Shown piece by piece: positions 17,301 to 25,028 of a DNA stretch of 42,135 nt. The stretch comes from Lachnospiraceae bacterium (GTDB taxonomy: Bacteria > Bacillota > Clostridia > Lachnospirales > Lachnospiraceae): positions 1 through 42,135 of the forward strand of contig CAAEMT010000069.1 of NCBI GenBank assembly GCA_900757145.1, in the 5' to 3' direction. The translations under genes were made by a program, and so were the position numbers. Positions within the stretch are counted from its first letter, which is position 1; each line of letters starts with the position of its first letter. Under the pieces are notes generated by a model. The model was not told the origin of the DNA. It ran no database searches and worked only from the letters and a program-made list of their open reading frames with translations.

Positions 17301-18203
17301 CGTACCCGCCAAGAAGAAGCGCAGGCCAAACAGAACCGCGCTGTATACCCAGAATACCGGTTCTATTGCCTCACAGATGCGCCGCGCCGCGCGAAAGCGA
17401 AGCGTAGCGTCAGAAAGGACCTCAGATGCTGCATATACGAGATAGACGGGCAGCATGGAAATAACAATTCGGCAGACATCCTGAAGCATCGTCTGATACA
17501 ACAAAAGAGCCGCTGCCGTACCTCCCGCCGCTATAGCCGCCAATTTCCACTGAAAGCCCGGTTTTTCCTTTCCAAACCACATTCCTAAAAGAAAAAATGC
17601 AAAATAAGGAAGTCCCGGCACTGTCAGAAGGGAAGAAGAGCCGGTAAGGGCAGCGATGATCGCATAGCTCTCTCCATCAACGCGAAAAAACGCGCACAGT
17701 ACGCACAAAAAAACGGCAATGCTAAAAAGCCGCGGTTTTGACAAAAGACCTGCAAGCTGTTCATAAAACACCCATACGATCAGAGCCGTCAGTGAAAGCG
17801 TAAAAAATACAGCCGCTACCGATGGAACTGTCACAGCAGAAAAAACGCGGATCAGACTGTACTGCACACTGTTTCCGCACTGTATAACCTCCTGCCCCAT
17901 CGCAAGAATAAAAAAGTATATATAATAGCGCAAAGCAGACTGAATCATCTTTTTCTTGCCGCGCTGTACCGGCATGCCTGTATGCATCTGCCAAAAACAG
18001 TATCCCAACCGGAACATAAAGCCTGGAACGAAGACAAAATACAGGGCCAGATTCAATATATTTGCAAGCTGCGCAAGCCGTGTATCTCCGACAAACAATT
18101 GAAACGCCATATACAAAAAGAAGCAGCCAAATAGCAGAAGATTCATCTCCTGATCGCACCTGTTCTGCCTCACAACCGTTACTTTTTTCATAATCTTTAC
18201 CAT
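14310..18203 (-). CDS. YfhO-type giant membrane protein with extra N-terminal domain
   Basis: At 1297 residues this exceeds the usual 800-900 of YfhO family proteins, polytopic membrane proteins related to GT-C glycosyltransferases; B. subtilis YfhO works with a GT2 enzyme in lipoteichoic acid glycosylation. The YfhO core starts near residue 350 (the GNTLLWEADGVSQYYP segment with the conserved Asp region), continues through about 12 membrane segments and ends in an extracellular beta-rich domain and a last helix. The first roughly 340 residues are an additional polytopic region that weakly resembles acyltransferase-3 proteins; I am not sure of that relation. Residues about 998-1049 are four acidic/basic 13-residue repeats. 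Start choice (18203 or 18191) is uncertain because neither has a good ribosome binding site. Confidence 0.85.
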   Translation of the reverse strand: MVKIMKKVTVVRQNRCDQEMNLLLFGCFFLYMAFQLFVGDTRLAQLANILNLALYFVFVPGFMFRLGYCFWQMHTGMPVQRGKKKMIQSALRYYIYFFILAMGQEVIQCGNSVQYSLIRVFSAVTVPSVAAVFFTLSLTALIVWVFYEQLAGLLSKPRLFSIAVFLCVLCAFFRVDGESYAIIAALTGSSSLLTVPGLPYFAFFLLGMWFGKEKPGFQWKLAAIAAGGTAAALLLYQTMLQDVCRIVISMLPVYLVYAASEVLSDATLRFRAARRICEAIEPVFWVYSAVLFGLRFFLAGTQGIGLKWTLVIAVGTVFAIYLAVLFISLSGRVYEAGAKRFEASHHKTAWYFVLYTAAFAVLMALCFSVFLATGNTLLWEADGVSQYYPRAAYFANYIRELFSNFLSGNFELPMYDFRLGMGGEITYSLEPLYFIFALFGEDHVELAYNVITVLRFYLSGITASVLFLYFKKDYFSSFIASAVYVFCGFALFGGARHTMFMVAMIMLPLLVIAIEEILRGRRWQLCTILVAVSLFSNYYYLYMNTLGLAIYFLVRFFCQKEKEKKTFKNFMMKGLTISGSYLLGVAMSCIVLVTTFGLYVGSGRSGGAVIKTPSLFFYNEQWPVRCFLSFLTTANSPGEWMKLGFLPIAFLCVAFLFARKGRKDLKVFSVIGALLMLFPISGFVFSGFSSVINRWCYLIALLVAFIVADVLPDMRKMEKREIRICIGAVAAYGLLAFFGTVLQTRYVKLAFIFLVATFAVVLIGQEKVKKVPERVKRSLMLILTAVMVFYNGFSLFYMDDVVSEYTVWGEAKKKAEDSPLVAVAEVGDESFYRSAVPRLNYSTISSSILFDYNSITMFNSTFNGSITEYLENMGSTGYSATQLLGFSNRAFMNELAAVKYYAYYAGEDGQEAPERTLPYGSEEVLRTEVNGKETVVCENRYALPLGYTYDQAMTQEELEQYDVLDRQEVMMQSVMLDEKTMTAWEKLQGEDEALEVKKKSMEEEKDATEQKKSMDEETNAPKQMESLEEETDASGQKESAEEKKDAARKDAQVQVTSEILDFKVKGENGLVVTDGAWTAAQDKAKAKLKFESLPHSETYLVLKNAVLEGDMSEEPINLTFKTKDNKLGYSFRSDDDRYGSGQKDYVFNLGYHEEPISSCQLIMNRAGEIKFDEMVLYSQPMDHLAEYTQKLTENVLDDVKLGTNTVSGSIFLDENKVLVLSIPCQKGWSAYVDGKKMQLGRANYMYTAIPLAAGEHTIELTFAIPGVKYALVIMPSAVVLFIIVNIALYIRKKVRKK
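15057..15212 (-). repeat. Four tandem 39 bp repeats coding 13-residue charged units
   Basis: Four in-frame units (15174-15212, 15135-15173, 15096-15134, 15057-15095) each encode 13 residues of the type KKSMEEEKDATEQ, KKSMDEETNAPKQ, MESLEEETDASGQ and KESAEEKKDAARK. They sit in the extracellular part of the YfhO-type protein. The first and second are the most alike, suggesting recent duplication. Confidence 0.88.
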
Positions 18204-18372
18204 TGCCGGAGCAGCTTTTCTTTTGTCCGGCCTCCCTTTCCAAAGAAGATATCCCTGATATTTTACCAGAAGTCACCTTATTTGTATAGTATATAACCGG
18301 TACAAAAGTATCCGCTGCGTCAAAGCCACTTCTTCCCCTTTTTCACTTTATCTGTTTAAAGTAACGCATAAC

Positions 18373-18426
18373 AAAAAAGGCAGCCTTGCCGTACCTCTCC
18401 TGTGCACAGCCTCAGCAGCCTTTCTC
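18373..18426 (-). terminator. Possible terminator of mgtE
   Basis: Minus-strand AAAGGC and GCCTTT bracket an imperfect hairpin and are followed by a run of six T, starting 20 nt after the mgtE stop. The inner pairing is weak. Confidence 0.5.
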
Positions 18427-18446
18427 ATTCCTCACTTTTTTAATTT

Positions 18447-19793
18447 TTATATACCAAGCATTCTCGTAGCAATCTGAAAATAAATCACCAGAGACACCGC
18501 ATCCACGATCGTCGTGATAAACGGACTCGCCATGACAGCCGGATCAAAGCCTATTTTCTTTGCAAGCATCGGCAGCGTACAACCGACAAGCTTTGCTACA
18601 AGAACCGTCACGATCATGGTCAGACAGACGATCATTGCAACCTGTGTTCCCACATGATCAATCAGCAAAAGCTTACCGAAGTTTACGATTGCAAGCGTAA
18701 CGCCGCAAAGAGCCGCTACACGAATTTCCTTCCAGATAATGCGAAACATATCACGAAACTGCACTTCTCCAAGCGATATACTTCTGATGATCGTAACAGA
18801 CGACTGTCCTCCCGCATTTCCGCCCGTATCCATAAACATCGGGATATACATTGTAAGCACCGCATACGATGCAAGAGCTGCCTCATAGCTCTGGATAATC
18901 TTTCCTGTAAATGTTGCGGAGATCATCAAAAACAGCAGCCAGGGAATACGTTTTTTAAATGTTTCAAACACCGTAGTCTTCATATAAGGCTTATCGGTAG
19001 GCGTAATAGCTGCCATCATCTCGATATCCTCTGTAGCCTCCTGCTCAATGATATCCATGACGTCATCGACCGTGATGATACCTACGAGACGCTGCTCGCT
19101 GTCTACGACAGGCATCGCGTCAAAGTCATATTTCTGGAACTGCCTCGAAACCTCTTCCTGATCCATTAACGTAGAAATCGTGATTACGTTTTCTTCCATC
19201 AGATCCCCAATGCGGTCAGACGTGTTACTAAGCAGAAGCATCCTCAGAGAGATTGTTCCTTTGATCTTTCTGTACTGATTTGTTACATAGCATGTATTGA
19301 TCGTCTCTTTGTCAATTCCAACCTTGCGGATGCGCTCGATTGCCTGCGCTACCGTATAATCCTCCTTCAGGTCGACAAATTCGACTGTCATAATACTTCC
19401 CGCTGAATCTTCCGGATACTGAAGCAAGTGATTGATGTCGCGCCTCGTCTCCGGCGTTGTCTGCGCAAGCAGGCGTTTAACAACATTGGCTGGCATCTCT
19501 TCCATCAGGTCAGCCGCGTCATCCGCAAAAAGATTATCAATGATCGTAGCCGCTTCGCGATCCGTCAGCATTGTGATAATTGTCTGTTCCAGTTCAATGG
19601 ATAAAAATGAGAATACATCTGCTGCGATTGTCTTTGGCAGCATGCGGAATACCTGAATCAGTTCTTTTCCCGGAAGCTCCAGCTCTTCAAGCATTGCCGC
19701 AATATCCGCCTCATTCATCTCTACAATCTCACTGCGAATCTTTGCGTACTGCTTATTTTCGATGTACTCCCTCATCGTTTCGATATCTAACAT
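18447..19793 (-). CDS. mgtE: MgtE magnesium channel/transporter
   Basis: A 448-residue Mg2+ channel. Domains in order: the N domain (about 1-130, helical repeats), two CBS domains (about 130-255; TVDDVMDIIEQEATEDIE ends the second), the plug helix and a five-helix membrane domain from about residue 285. The pore and signature segment MFMDTGGNAGGQSSVTIIRS is present, as is MASPFITTIVDAVSLVIYF near the end. In MgtE the N and CBS domains bind Mg2+ and close the pore. The start has a perfect AAGGAGG about 8 nt upstream. The mRNA leader contains an overlapping reading frame and a 10 bp inverted repeat, described separately. No M-box riboswitch motif is visible. Confidence 0.97.
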   Translation of the reverse strand: MLDIETMREYIENKQYAKIRSEIVEMNEADIAAMLEELELPGKELIQVFRMLPKTIAADVFSFLSIELEQTIITMLTDREAATIIDNLFADDAADLMEEMPANVVKRLLAQTTPETRRDINHLLQYPEDSAGSIMTVEFVDLKEDYTVAQAIERIRKVGIDKETINTCYVTNQYRKIKGTISLRMLLLSNTSDRIGDLMEENVITISTLMDQEEVSRQFQKYDFDAMPVVDSEQRLVGIITVDDVMDIIEQEATEDIEMMAAITPTDKPYMKTTVFETFKKRIPWLLFLMISATFTGKIIQSYEAALASYAVLTMYIPMFMDTGGNAGGQSSVTIIRSISLGEVQFRDMFRIIWKEIRVAALCGVTLAIVNFGKLLLIDHVGTQVAMIVCLTMIVTVLVAKLVGCTLPMLAKKIGFDPAVMASPFITTIVDAVSLVIYFQIATRMLGI

Positions 19794-19878
19794 AGTAGCA
19801 AACCTCCTTATATGCAGTTTTTATGACAGGATTAGGTAAAGGAACATCTGATAAACTTTTTGATCCACTTTGCTTCAT
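19753..19878 (-). CDS. Candidate 41-residue leader peptide overlapping the mgtE start
   Basis: An ATG at 19878-19876 follows AAAGGTGG at about 8 nt and opens a 41-codon frame. It passes through the mgtE ribosome binding site and overlaps the first 13 codons of mgtE in another frame, stopping at 19753. It contains a Pro-rich stretch, SDVPLPNPVIK. Its ribosome binding site is as good as that of real genes here. Known Mg2+-responsive leader peptides in enterobacteria (MgtL) use acidic and Pro codons to make ribosomes fall off at low Mg2+. By analogy this frame could sense Mg2+, but no homology to MgtL is claimed. It is too short to judge by codon use alone. Confidence 0.5.
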   Translation of the reverse strand: MKQSGSKSLSDVPLPNPVIKTAYKEVCYYVRYRNDEGVHRK

Positions 19879-19884
19879 AAAAAC
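19817..19884 (-). promoter_or_regulatory. Leader inverted repeat controlling the mgtE upstream ORF
   Basis: GTTTTTATGA around the leader start codon (minus strand 19884-19875) is perfectly complementary to TCATAAAAAC (19826-19817), located 9 nt before the mgtE AAGGAGG. Two G-U pairs and a G-C pair extend it. Folding would hide the leader start, and a ribosome moving through the leader would open it. Confidence 0.55.
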
Positions 19885-19959
19885 CACCACCTTTCACTGC
19901 TATGTCATCATTTTCGGGAGTATTCCCTTCCCTTTATTTCTTTTGTGACCTGCTGCCTG

Positions 19960-20514
19960 CTATGCCTTGTCAATCAAAAAACGTTCTGACAGCTTTTGCA
20001 TAATCCATGCTGCCGCCGCTCCGCACAAAGCGCCTGTGAGTGCCCCGCACAATACATCTGTTGGAAAATGAATCCCGATATATAATCTCGAAAAAGCCAT
20101 CAAAACAGCCATCACAAGCACGATCCAACGCCACTTGCTGCCCTTTAGACTGCAAATGATCGCCACTGCTGCCGCAAAAGAACTGCCTGAATGACCAGAC
20201 GGGAATGAAAAGTCCCCCGCTTTCTTCGTCATCAGGATAAGACCATCGATTACCTCATACGGTCTTGTCCGTGCAAACAGATTTTTCAGACATATATTAT
20301 TGAGAATCAAAGAAAAAACAAGCCCCAAAAGACCTGCCGCCCCTGCCCTCCTCGTCCTTTTAAAACACAAAAGCCCAAGGCAGAGCATAATCCATATAAA
20401 TCCAAGATTTCCAAGCTTCGTGTATGTCACTACAAACGGTGAAAGCCAGTCTGCACGAAGGCAATCCTGTATCCAAAGCAGAATACTGCCCTCTATTGCA
20501 ACAAGATTTTCCAT
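19960..20514 (-). CDS. PAP2-family membrane phosphatase
   Basis: A 184-residue PAP2 phosphatase with about five membrane helices. The three motifs are present: KNLFARTRPYE (K-x6-RP type), PSGHSGSSF with the catalytic His, and RLYIGIHFPTDVLCG with the second His. Members with this size and layout (BcrC/YbjG type) dephosphorylate undecaprenyl diphosphate, recycling the wall lipid carrier, or act on other lipid phosphates. The start has GGGAGGAA upstream. It precedes mgtE on the same strand by 166 nt. It could be a functional companion of uppS, but the substrate is inferred only. Confidence 0.88.
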   Translation of the reverse strand: MENLVAIEGSILLWIQDCLRADWLSPFVVTYTKLGNLGFIWIMLCLGLLCFKRTRRAGAAGLLGLVFSLILNNICLKNLFARTRPYEVIDGLILMTKKAGDFSFPSGHSGSSFAAAVAIICSLKGSKWRWIVLVMAVLMAFSRLYIGIHFPTDVLCGALTGALCGAAAAWIMQKLSERFLIDKA

Positions 20515-20584
20515 CGAACTATTCCTCCCATTGTTTTAACTATTATTCTACCCTATACAATTTTCAACTGCAAGTAAAAAATGT

Positions 20585-20638
20585 GAAAAGAAAAAGCAAA
20601 GAAAGACTGCTGCAAAAGTTTCTGTTTTTGCAGCAGTC
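20585..20638 (-). terminator. Strong terminator after the 83-residue gene
   Basis: GACTGCTGCAAAA (20605-20617) and TTTTGCAGCAGTC (20626-20638) form a perfect 13 bp stem. On the minus strand it is followed by TTTCTTTGCTTTTTC. It sits 32 nt after the stop at 20670. Confidence 0.9.
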
Positions 20639-20669
20639 CCGCCTTTTCTGTAGCTCTCTCTTAAAACAC

Positions 20670-20921
20670 CTACTCTTGTGTAAGCCCTGTCATATACTCA
20701 TCAATTGCTGCCGTATCTACCGTATAGGTCGGTTTATTCGCCTGAGAAGCATCCGATGACGTATAACCGTTATATACCGAAATGCCTACCCATGCCACCA
20801 GTACAACTGCAACAGCGCACAATGCTGCTTTTGTTGCCATCCACTGTCTCTTTTCTTTCTTTATGATCTTGGCACGATTGCGCTTCTCTTCTTTATAACG
20901 ATCCACTTTAGCCTGACTCAT
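20670..20921 (-). CDS. Small single-pass membrane protein
   Basis: An 83-residue protein I do not recognise. A strongly basic N-terminal third (KEEKRNRAKIIKKEKRQW) is followed by one hydrophobic helix (about residues 33-49, ALCAVAVVLVAWVGISVY) and a polar outer tail. The positive-inside pattern places the basic part in the cytoplasm. The ATG follows AAAGGAGAGATATACC, a good ribosome binding site, and a strong terminator follows the stop, so this is a separate, real transcription unit. No catalytic motif is visible. Confidence 0.8.
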   Translation of the reverse strand: MSQAKVDRYKEEKRNRAKIIKKEKRQWMATKAALCAVAVVLVAWVGISVYNGYTSSDASQANKPTYTVDTAAIDEYMTGLTQE

Positions 20922-21045
20922 GGTATATCTCTCCTTTTGAAATTACTGCAATCCATGTTCCGTACTTTCCGGAATGCGGATCCTTCTCTAAACAGTATAC
21001 ACTATTCCACAATAATTTCAATATTTTTTATAAAATTGCTGTTTA

Positions 21046-21885
21046 TTAAATAACTACAATAATACCACCGTCATTTGCATACATAGTAGAGATCCCAGCT
21101 GTATCTACAAGGATTGAATCCTTTACTTTTAATTTCTCAAGAATTGCTTCCCGCACCATCTCGCCGCGCTCTTTGCAATTGCAGTGCGCGATCGCCAGAA
21201 TCTTTTCCTCCGGCTTCTCAACCTGCTCCACAATATAGCCTACCATCTTCACAAGCGCCTTATTCATTCCCCGCGCCTGATCAAGCTGTATGATCGTTCC
21301 CTCAGATGTCGCTCCCATCACCGGCTTGATCTTAAGCGCAGAAGCCACAAACGCTTTGATATTGCTCAGGCGGCCGTTCTTGCGCAGCGTCTCAAGATTC
21401 TCCAGCACAAAATACGTATTCTGACCGTCAATATATGCTTCAACCGTCTCAACCACCTGCTCAAACACCATACCTGCGTCCTCGCACTCTCTGATCTTCT
21501 GTGCGATCAGCGTCTCGCCTACAGAAGCAGAGCGCGAATTAAATACATGTACCTTTATCTCCGGCTTTTCCTCTGAAATAAGATCCTTTGCAAGCATAGC
21601 GCTGTTATAAGAACCAGAAAGCTCTGCTGAAAGCGTCACCGCATATGCGCGCTCCTGCGCTTTTCCAAACGCCTCTTTATAATAATCCGGCGACGGACAC
21701 GCTGATTTCGGACAATTCGGGCTGGCAGCTATCTTCTTCAGAAAATCAGCCTGATCAAATGACTCATCATCTGTAAACAGATGATCATCCACCTGCATCG
21801 TAAGCGGGGCCGGTATAATCCTCTCATCCCTCTTCATCTCTTCGGTGCGTTCACCGCAGCTATCCAATACGATAACGTAATCCAT
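21046..21885 (-). CDS. DegV family fatty-acid-binding protein
   Basis: A 279-residue DegV/FakB-type protein. Such proteins bind a fatty acid for phosphorylation by FakA. The usual N-terminal TDS(T/S) segment appears as LDSCGE, then a DDHLFTDDESFDQADFLKKI segment, the TLSAELSGSYNSA motif that contacts the carboxylate, and the FNSRSASVGETLIA segment. The C-terminal half has YFVLENLETLRKNGRLSN. The ATG at 21885-21883 follows AGGAGGTTGTT and is preferred to the frame six codons longer. It is divergent from the DUF5721 gene. No fakA is nearby. Confidence 0.93.
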   Translation of the reverse strand: MDYVIVLDSCGERTEEMKRDERIIPAPLTMQVDDHLFTDDESFDQADFLKKIAASPNCPKSACPSPDYYKEAFGKAQERAYAVTLSAELSGSYNSAMLAKDLISEEKPEIKVHVFNSRSASVGETLIAQKIRECEDAGMVFEQVVETVEAYIDGQNTYFVLENLETLRKNGRLSNIKAFVASALKIKPVMGATSEGTIIQLDQARGMNKALVKMVGYIVEQVEKPEEKILAIAHCNCKERGEMVREAILEKLKVKDSILVDTAGISTMYANDGGIIVVI

Positions 21886-22025
21886 AACAACCTCCTGAAT
21901 CAAGTAGAACTCTTTTTTGTATTTTTAAATATTTTACAATCTAGTTTTTAATACCAGATTATAATAGCACATCTGAACACGTTTGAAAAGTAGCAGTTAT
22001 ATTTTTTCTCATTGCAAAACTATCC

Positions 22026-22055
22026 TTGCAAACTATCCTTACTCTCCTGTATAAT
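22026..22055 (+). promoter_or_regulatory. Promoter of the DUF5721-like gene
   Basis: TTGCAA (22026-22031), an 18 nt spacer and a perfect TATAAT (22050-22055), about 93 nt upstream of the TTG start. Confidence 0.7.
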
Positions 22056-22147
22056 ATAATGAAAACTGCTTACTTTTATTCTCCCGCGCATTTTGATCCG
22101 TGGGAGCCGGAATATACGGTATTTATAGATCTATAGGAGGGTTCACA

Positions 22148-22645
22148 TTGCGTTCGTATCAGATACAGGACATTCGGGATTTTATGAAAAAGCTTTTGAT
22201 CAGAGAGACATTCGACACCTTTCTCCTGTCTGAAGCTTCTATAACTACATACGCTGTCTTTCATATTGACGGGCGCTTTCATCCTGAATTTTTAAGCAGC
22301 AGTGAAGCCGAAACGCTGACCGTTGAAAAAAGCGGTTATACACTTTGGCGGCGTCTGCGCCCCTTTTTCTTTGAACTGACAAAAGGAAAAAATACTCCGC
22401 TTTCCTTTCATATCGTATTTCGTCTTGCGCCCCATAATGTAGCCTCACTGCTTACGCAGTCAGGCATTTCCATACCGCCCGAGCAGATAGACGGTCTGTT
22501 TTTAAACATCCGTTTTGATGGTTCCGCACTTACGTGCACAAGCGGCACTTCCTTAAATATCTTTTCTTTGGATAAAACTCTTGACCATGCCTGGGAAGCA
22601 ATGTTAGAAAAATTTTTCCACCAGAAAGAAATCCCTTTTTGTTAG
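22148..22645 (+). CDS. DUF5721-like protein of unknown function
   Basis: A 165-residue soluble protein. TTG at 22148 is chosen because AGGAGG lies 8 nt upstream; the first ATG in frame would be 16 codons further upstream without a site. The segment FDTFLLSEASITTYAVFHIDGR resembles the DUF5721 family of Lachnospiraceae as I remember it. Function is unknown. The stop codon overlaps the CIRCE element that controls htpG. Confidence 0.75.
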   Translation: MRSYQIQDIRDFMKKLLIRETFDTFLLSEASITTYAVFHIDGRFHPEFLSSSEAETLTVEKSGYTLWRRLRPFFFELTKGKNTPLSFHIVFRLAPHNVASLLTQSGISIPPEQIDGLFLNIRFDGSALTCTSGTSLNIFSLDKTLDHAWEAMLEKFFHQKEIPFC

Positions 22646-22668
22646 CACTCACTTTTAACGAGTGCTAA
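22642..22668. promoter_or_regulatory. CIRCE element (HrcA operator) upstream of htpG
   Basis: TTAGCACTC, 9 nt, GAGTGCTAA: a perfect CIRCE inverted repeat. It overlaps the stop of the preceding gene and lies just upstream of the htpG -35 box, so htpG should be repressed by HrcA and released on heat shock. In B. subtilis htpG is not in the HrcA regulon, so this is a lineage difference. Confidence 0.95.
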
Positions 22669-22675
22669 TTTTTTC

Positions 22676-22704
22676 TTGACTTTTTTTATCCGTAGTATTA
22701 AGAT
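22676..22704 (+). promoter_or_regulatory. htpG promoter
   Basis: TTGACT (22676-22681), a 17 nt spacer and TAAGAT (22699-22704), 7 nt downstream of the CIRCE element. The spacing and sequence fit the vegetative sigma-A promoter. Confidence 0.85.
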
Positions 22705-22818
22705 ACCTACAGAACATAAAAAAAACAGAACGGTAACCGTACAAACTGCATTTCAAACTATTGGTTTGCATACGAAATGACGGTCGATGTTCTGATAAAA
22801 TTTAAAGGAGTGGTACAA

Positions 22819-24897
22819 ATGAGCAAGAAAACAGGAAGTCTTTCTATCAACAGCGAAAACATTTTTCCAATCATAAAGAAATGGCTGTATTCCGACCATG
22901 ATATTTTCTTCAGAGAGCTGATCTCAAACGGCTGCGATGCGATCACGAAGCTTGCAAAGCTTGAAGTCATGGGCGAATACACTTTCCCGGAGGATTACAA
23001 GAAACAGATCCAGGTTATTGTAAATCCAGAAGAGAAAACACTGAAATTTATCGATAATGGTATCGGTATGACAGCTGATGAGGTGGAGGAATACATCACA
23101 CAGATCGCTTTCTCCGGCGCAACGGATTTCCTTGAGAAATATAAAGACAAAACAACAGATGATGAGATCATTGGTCATTTCGGACTAGGCTTCTACTCTG
23201 CTTTCATGGTAGCCGATGAAGTACACATCGATACACTTTCTTATAAAGACGGTGCATCCGCAGTACACTGGGAATGCGACGGCGGTACAGAGTATACACT
23301 TGAGGAAGGCAGCCGCCAGAGCGTCGGTACGGAAATTACTCTGTTCCTCTCTGAGGACGCACTGGAATTTGCAAACGAATACCGCGCAAGGGAGATCATT
23401 GAAAAATACTGTTCCTTCATGCCGGTAGATATCTTCCTTTCTAAGGCAAACGCCGAGCAGGAATATGAGACAATTGACGAAGCTGATCTGCGCGAAGATG
23501 ATGTCGTTGTAGAGCGGATCCATGAAGAAGCAAAAACAGAAGAAAAAGAAAACGAGAACGGAGAAAAAGAGGTCGTTGAAATCTCTCCGGCACGCGACCG
23601 CGTAAAGATCAATAAACGTCCTGTTTCATTAAGCGATACCCATCCGCTGTGGACGAAGCATCCGAACGACTGTACGGATGAAGAATACCGCGACTTCTAC
23701 CGCAAAGTATTCCTCGACTACAAGGAGCCTCTGTTCTGGATCCATCTGAATATGGATTACCCGTTCAACTTAAAAGGTATCCTTTACTTCCCGAAGATCA
23801 ATACGGAGTACGATTCCATCGAAGGAAAGATCAAGCTGTACAACAATCAGGTATTTATCGCAGATAATATCAAAGAAGTGATCCCTGAATTCCTGATGCT
23901 CTTAAAGGGCGTGATCGACTGTCCTGATCTTCCGCTGAACGTATCGCGTTCCGCACTGCAAAATGACGGTTTCGTAAAGAAGATCTCTGATTATATTACG
24001 AAGAAGGTTGCCGATAAACTCTCCGGCATGTGCAAGACAGACCGTGAAAACTATGAGAAATACTGGGATGACATCAGCCCGTTCATCAAATTTGGCTGCA
24101 TCAAGGATGCCAAATTCGGTGAAAAGATCATGGACTACGTCCTGTACAAGAATCTTGACGGTAAGTATCTGACACTGAAAGATCTTGTAAAGGAAGAAGA
24201 AAAAGAAGAGGCTGCAAAAGATGCCGCCACCTCTGAATCTGTCGAAGCCGAAGTTGTCTCCGATGATAAGAAAGACGATGAAGCAAAAGAACCTGAAAAG
24301 CAGACGATCTACTACGTAACAGACGAGGTACAGCAGAGCCAGTATATCAACCTCTTCCGTGAATCCGGCATGGATGCCGTGATTCTGCGCCACAACATCG
24401 ACACAGCTTTCATCTCCCATATTGAGCAGCTCAATGACAAGGTGAAATTTCAGCGTATCGATGCAGACGTTACAGATTCTGTAAAGGAAGAGACAGATGC
24501 AGAAGCGCTTAAAGAAACAACAGATACCCTGACAGAAGTATTCCGCAAGGCGCTTGGAAAAGACAATCTGGACGTAAAGGTGGAAAAGCTGAAAAATGAA
24601 AATATTTCTTCCATGGTCACACTGTCTGAGGACAACCGTCGTATGCAGGAAATGATGAAGATGTACGGCATGTACGGAATGGATCCGTCCATGTTCGGCG
24701 GAAACGAAACGCTCGTATTAAATGCGAATAACGAGCTGGTACAGTTCGTTGCAGCAAATAAGGATTCCGACAAAGTACCGATGATCTGCGAACAGCTCTA
24801 CGACCTCGCAATGATCGCACACAAACCTCTCGCACCGGAAGCAATGACAAAATTCATCACAAGAAGCAATGAGATCCTGAAGCTGTTTGCGAAATAA
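22819..24897 (+). CDS. htpG: Hsp90-family chaperone HtpG
   Basis: A 692-residue ATP-dependent chaperone (624 in E. coli). The N-terminal GHKL ATPase domain shows the IFFRELISNGCDAITKL helix, DNGIGM and GHFGLGFYSAFMVA. The middle domain has PLWIHLNMDYPFNLKGILYFP-like sequence and the LPLNVSRS loop with its Arg. The C-terminal dimerisation domain ends LKLFAK. Two charged insertions make it longer: about residues 225-250 (EEAKTEEKENENGEKE) and about 455-495 (acidic, Lys/Glu/Asp rich). The ATG at 22819 follows AAAGGAG. Regulation is by the CIRCE element upstream. A terminator follows. Confidence 0.97.
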   Translation: MSKKTGSLSINSENIFPIIKKWLYSDHDIFFRELISNGCDAITKLAKLEVMGEYTFPEDYKKQIQVIVNPEEKTLKFIDNGIGMTADEVEEYITQIAFSGATDFLEKYKDKTTDDEIIGHFGLGFYSAFMVADEVHIDTLSYKDGASAVHWECDGGTEYTLEEGSRQSVGTEITLFLSEDALEFANEYRAREIIEKYCSFMPVDIFLSKANAEQEYETIDEADLREDDVVVERIHEEAKTEEKENENGEKEVVEISPARDRVKINKRPVSLSDTHPLWTKHPNDCTDEEYRDFYRKVFLDYKEPLFWIHLNMDYPFNLKGILYFPKINTEYDSIEGKIKLYNNQVFIADNIKEVIPEFLMLLKGVIDCPDLPLNVSRSALQNDGFVKKISDYITKKVADKLSGMCKTDRENYEKYWDDISPFIKFGCIKDAKFGEKIMDYVLYKNLDGKYLTLKDLVKEEEKEEAAKDAATSESVEAEVVSDDKKDDEAKEPEKQTIYYVTDEVQQSQYINLFRESGMDAVILRHNIDTAFISHIEQLNDKVKFQRIDADVTDSVKEETDAEALKETTDTLTEVFRKALGKDNLDVKVEKLKNENISSMVTLSEDNRRMQEMMKMYGMYGMDPSMFGGNETLVLNANNELVQFVAANKDSDKVPMICEQLYDLAMIAHKPLAPEAMTKFITRSNEILKLFAK

Positions 24898-24913
24898 GTA
24901 AATACATCCATAG

Positions 24914-24955
24914 AAAAGGAGCGTAATATCAGAAAAGATATATCGCTCCTTTTTC
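24914..24955 (+). terminator. Terminator of htpG
   Basis: AAAAGGAGCG (24914-24923) and CGCTCCTTTT (24944-24953) form a stem ending in a T run, with a smaller ATATC/GATAT stem inside. It starts 17 nt after the htpG stop. Confidence 0.88.
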
Positions 24956-25028
24956 ATACTTGCTTTTTTATGTATCTACTTAATCTCTATTTTTATTTTT
25001 TCTTCTTAACTTTTCTTTCTGCTCTCTT

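Noticed and set aside
19794..19959. M-box magnesium riboswitch upstream of mgtE
   Set aside because: The expected conserved core (GGTGAGGCTCC-like and the ACGCCAATGGGTC-like segment) is absent, and the spacer holds a coding leader instead.
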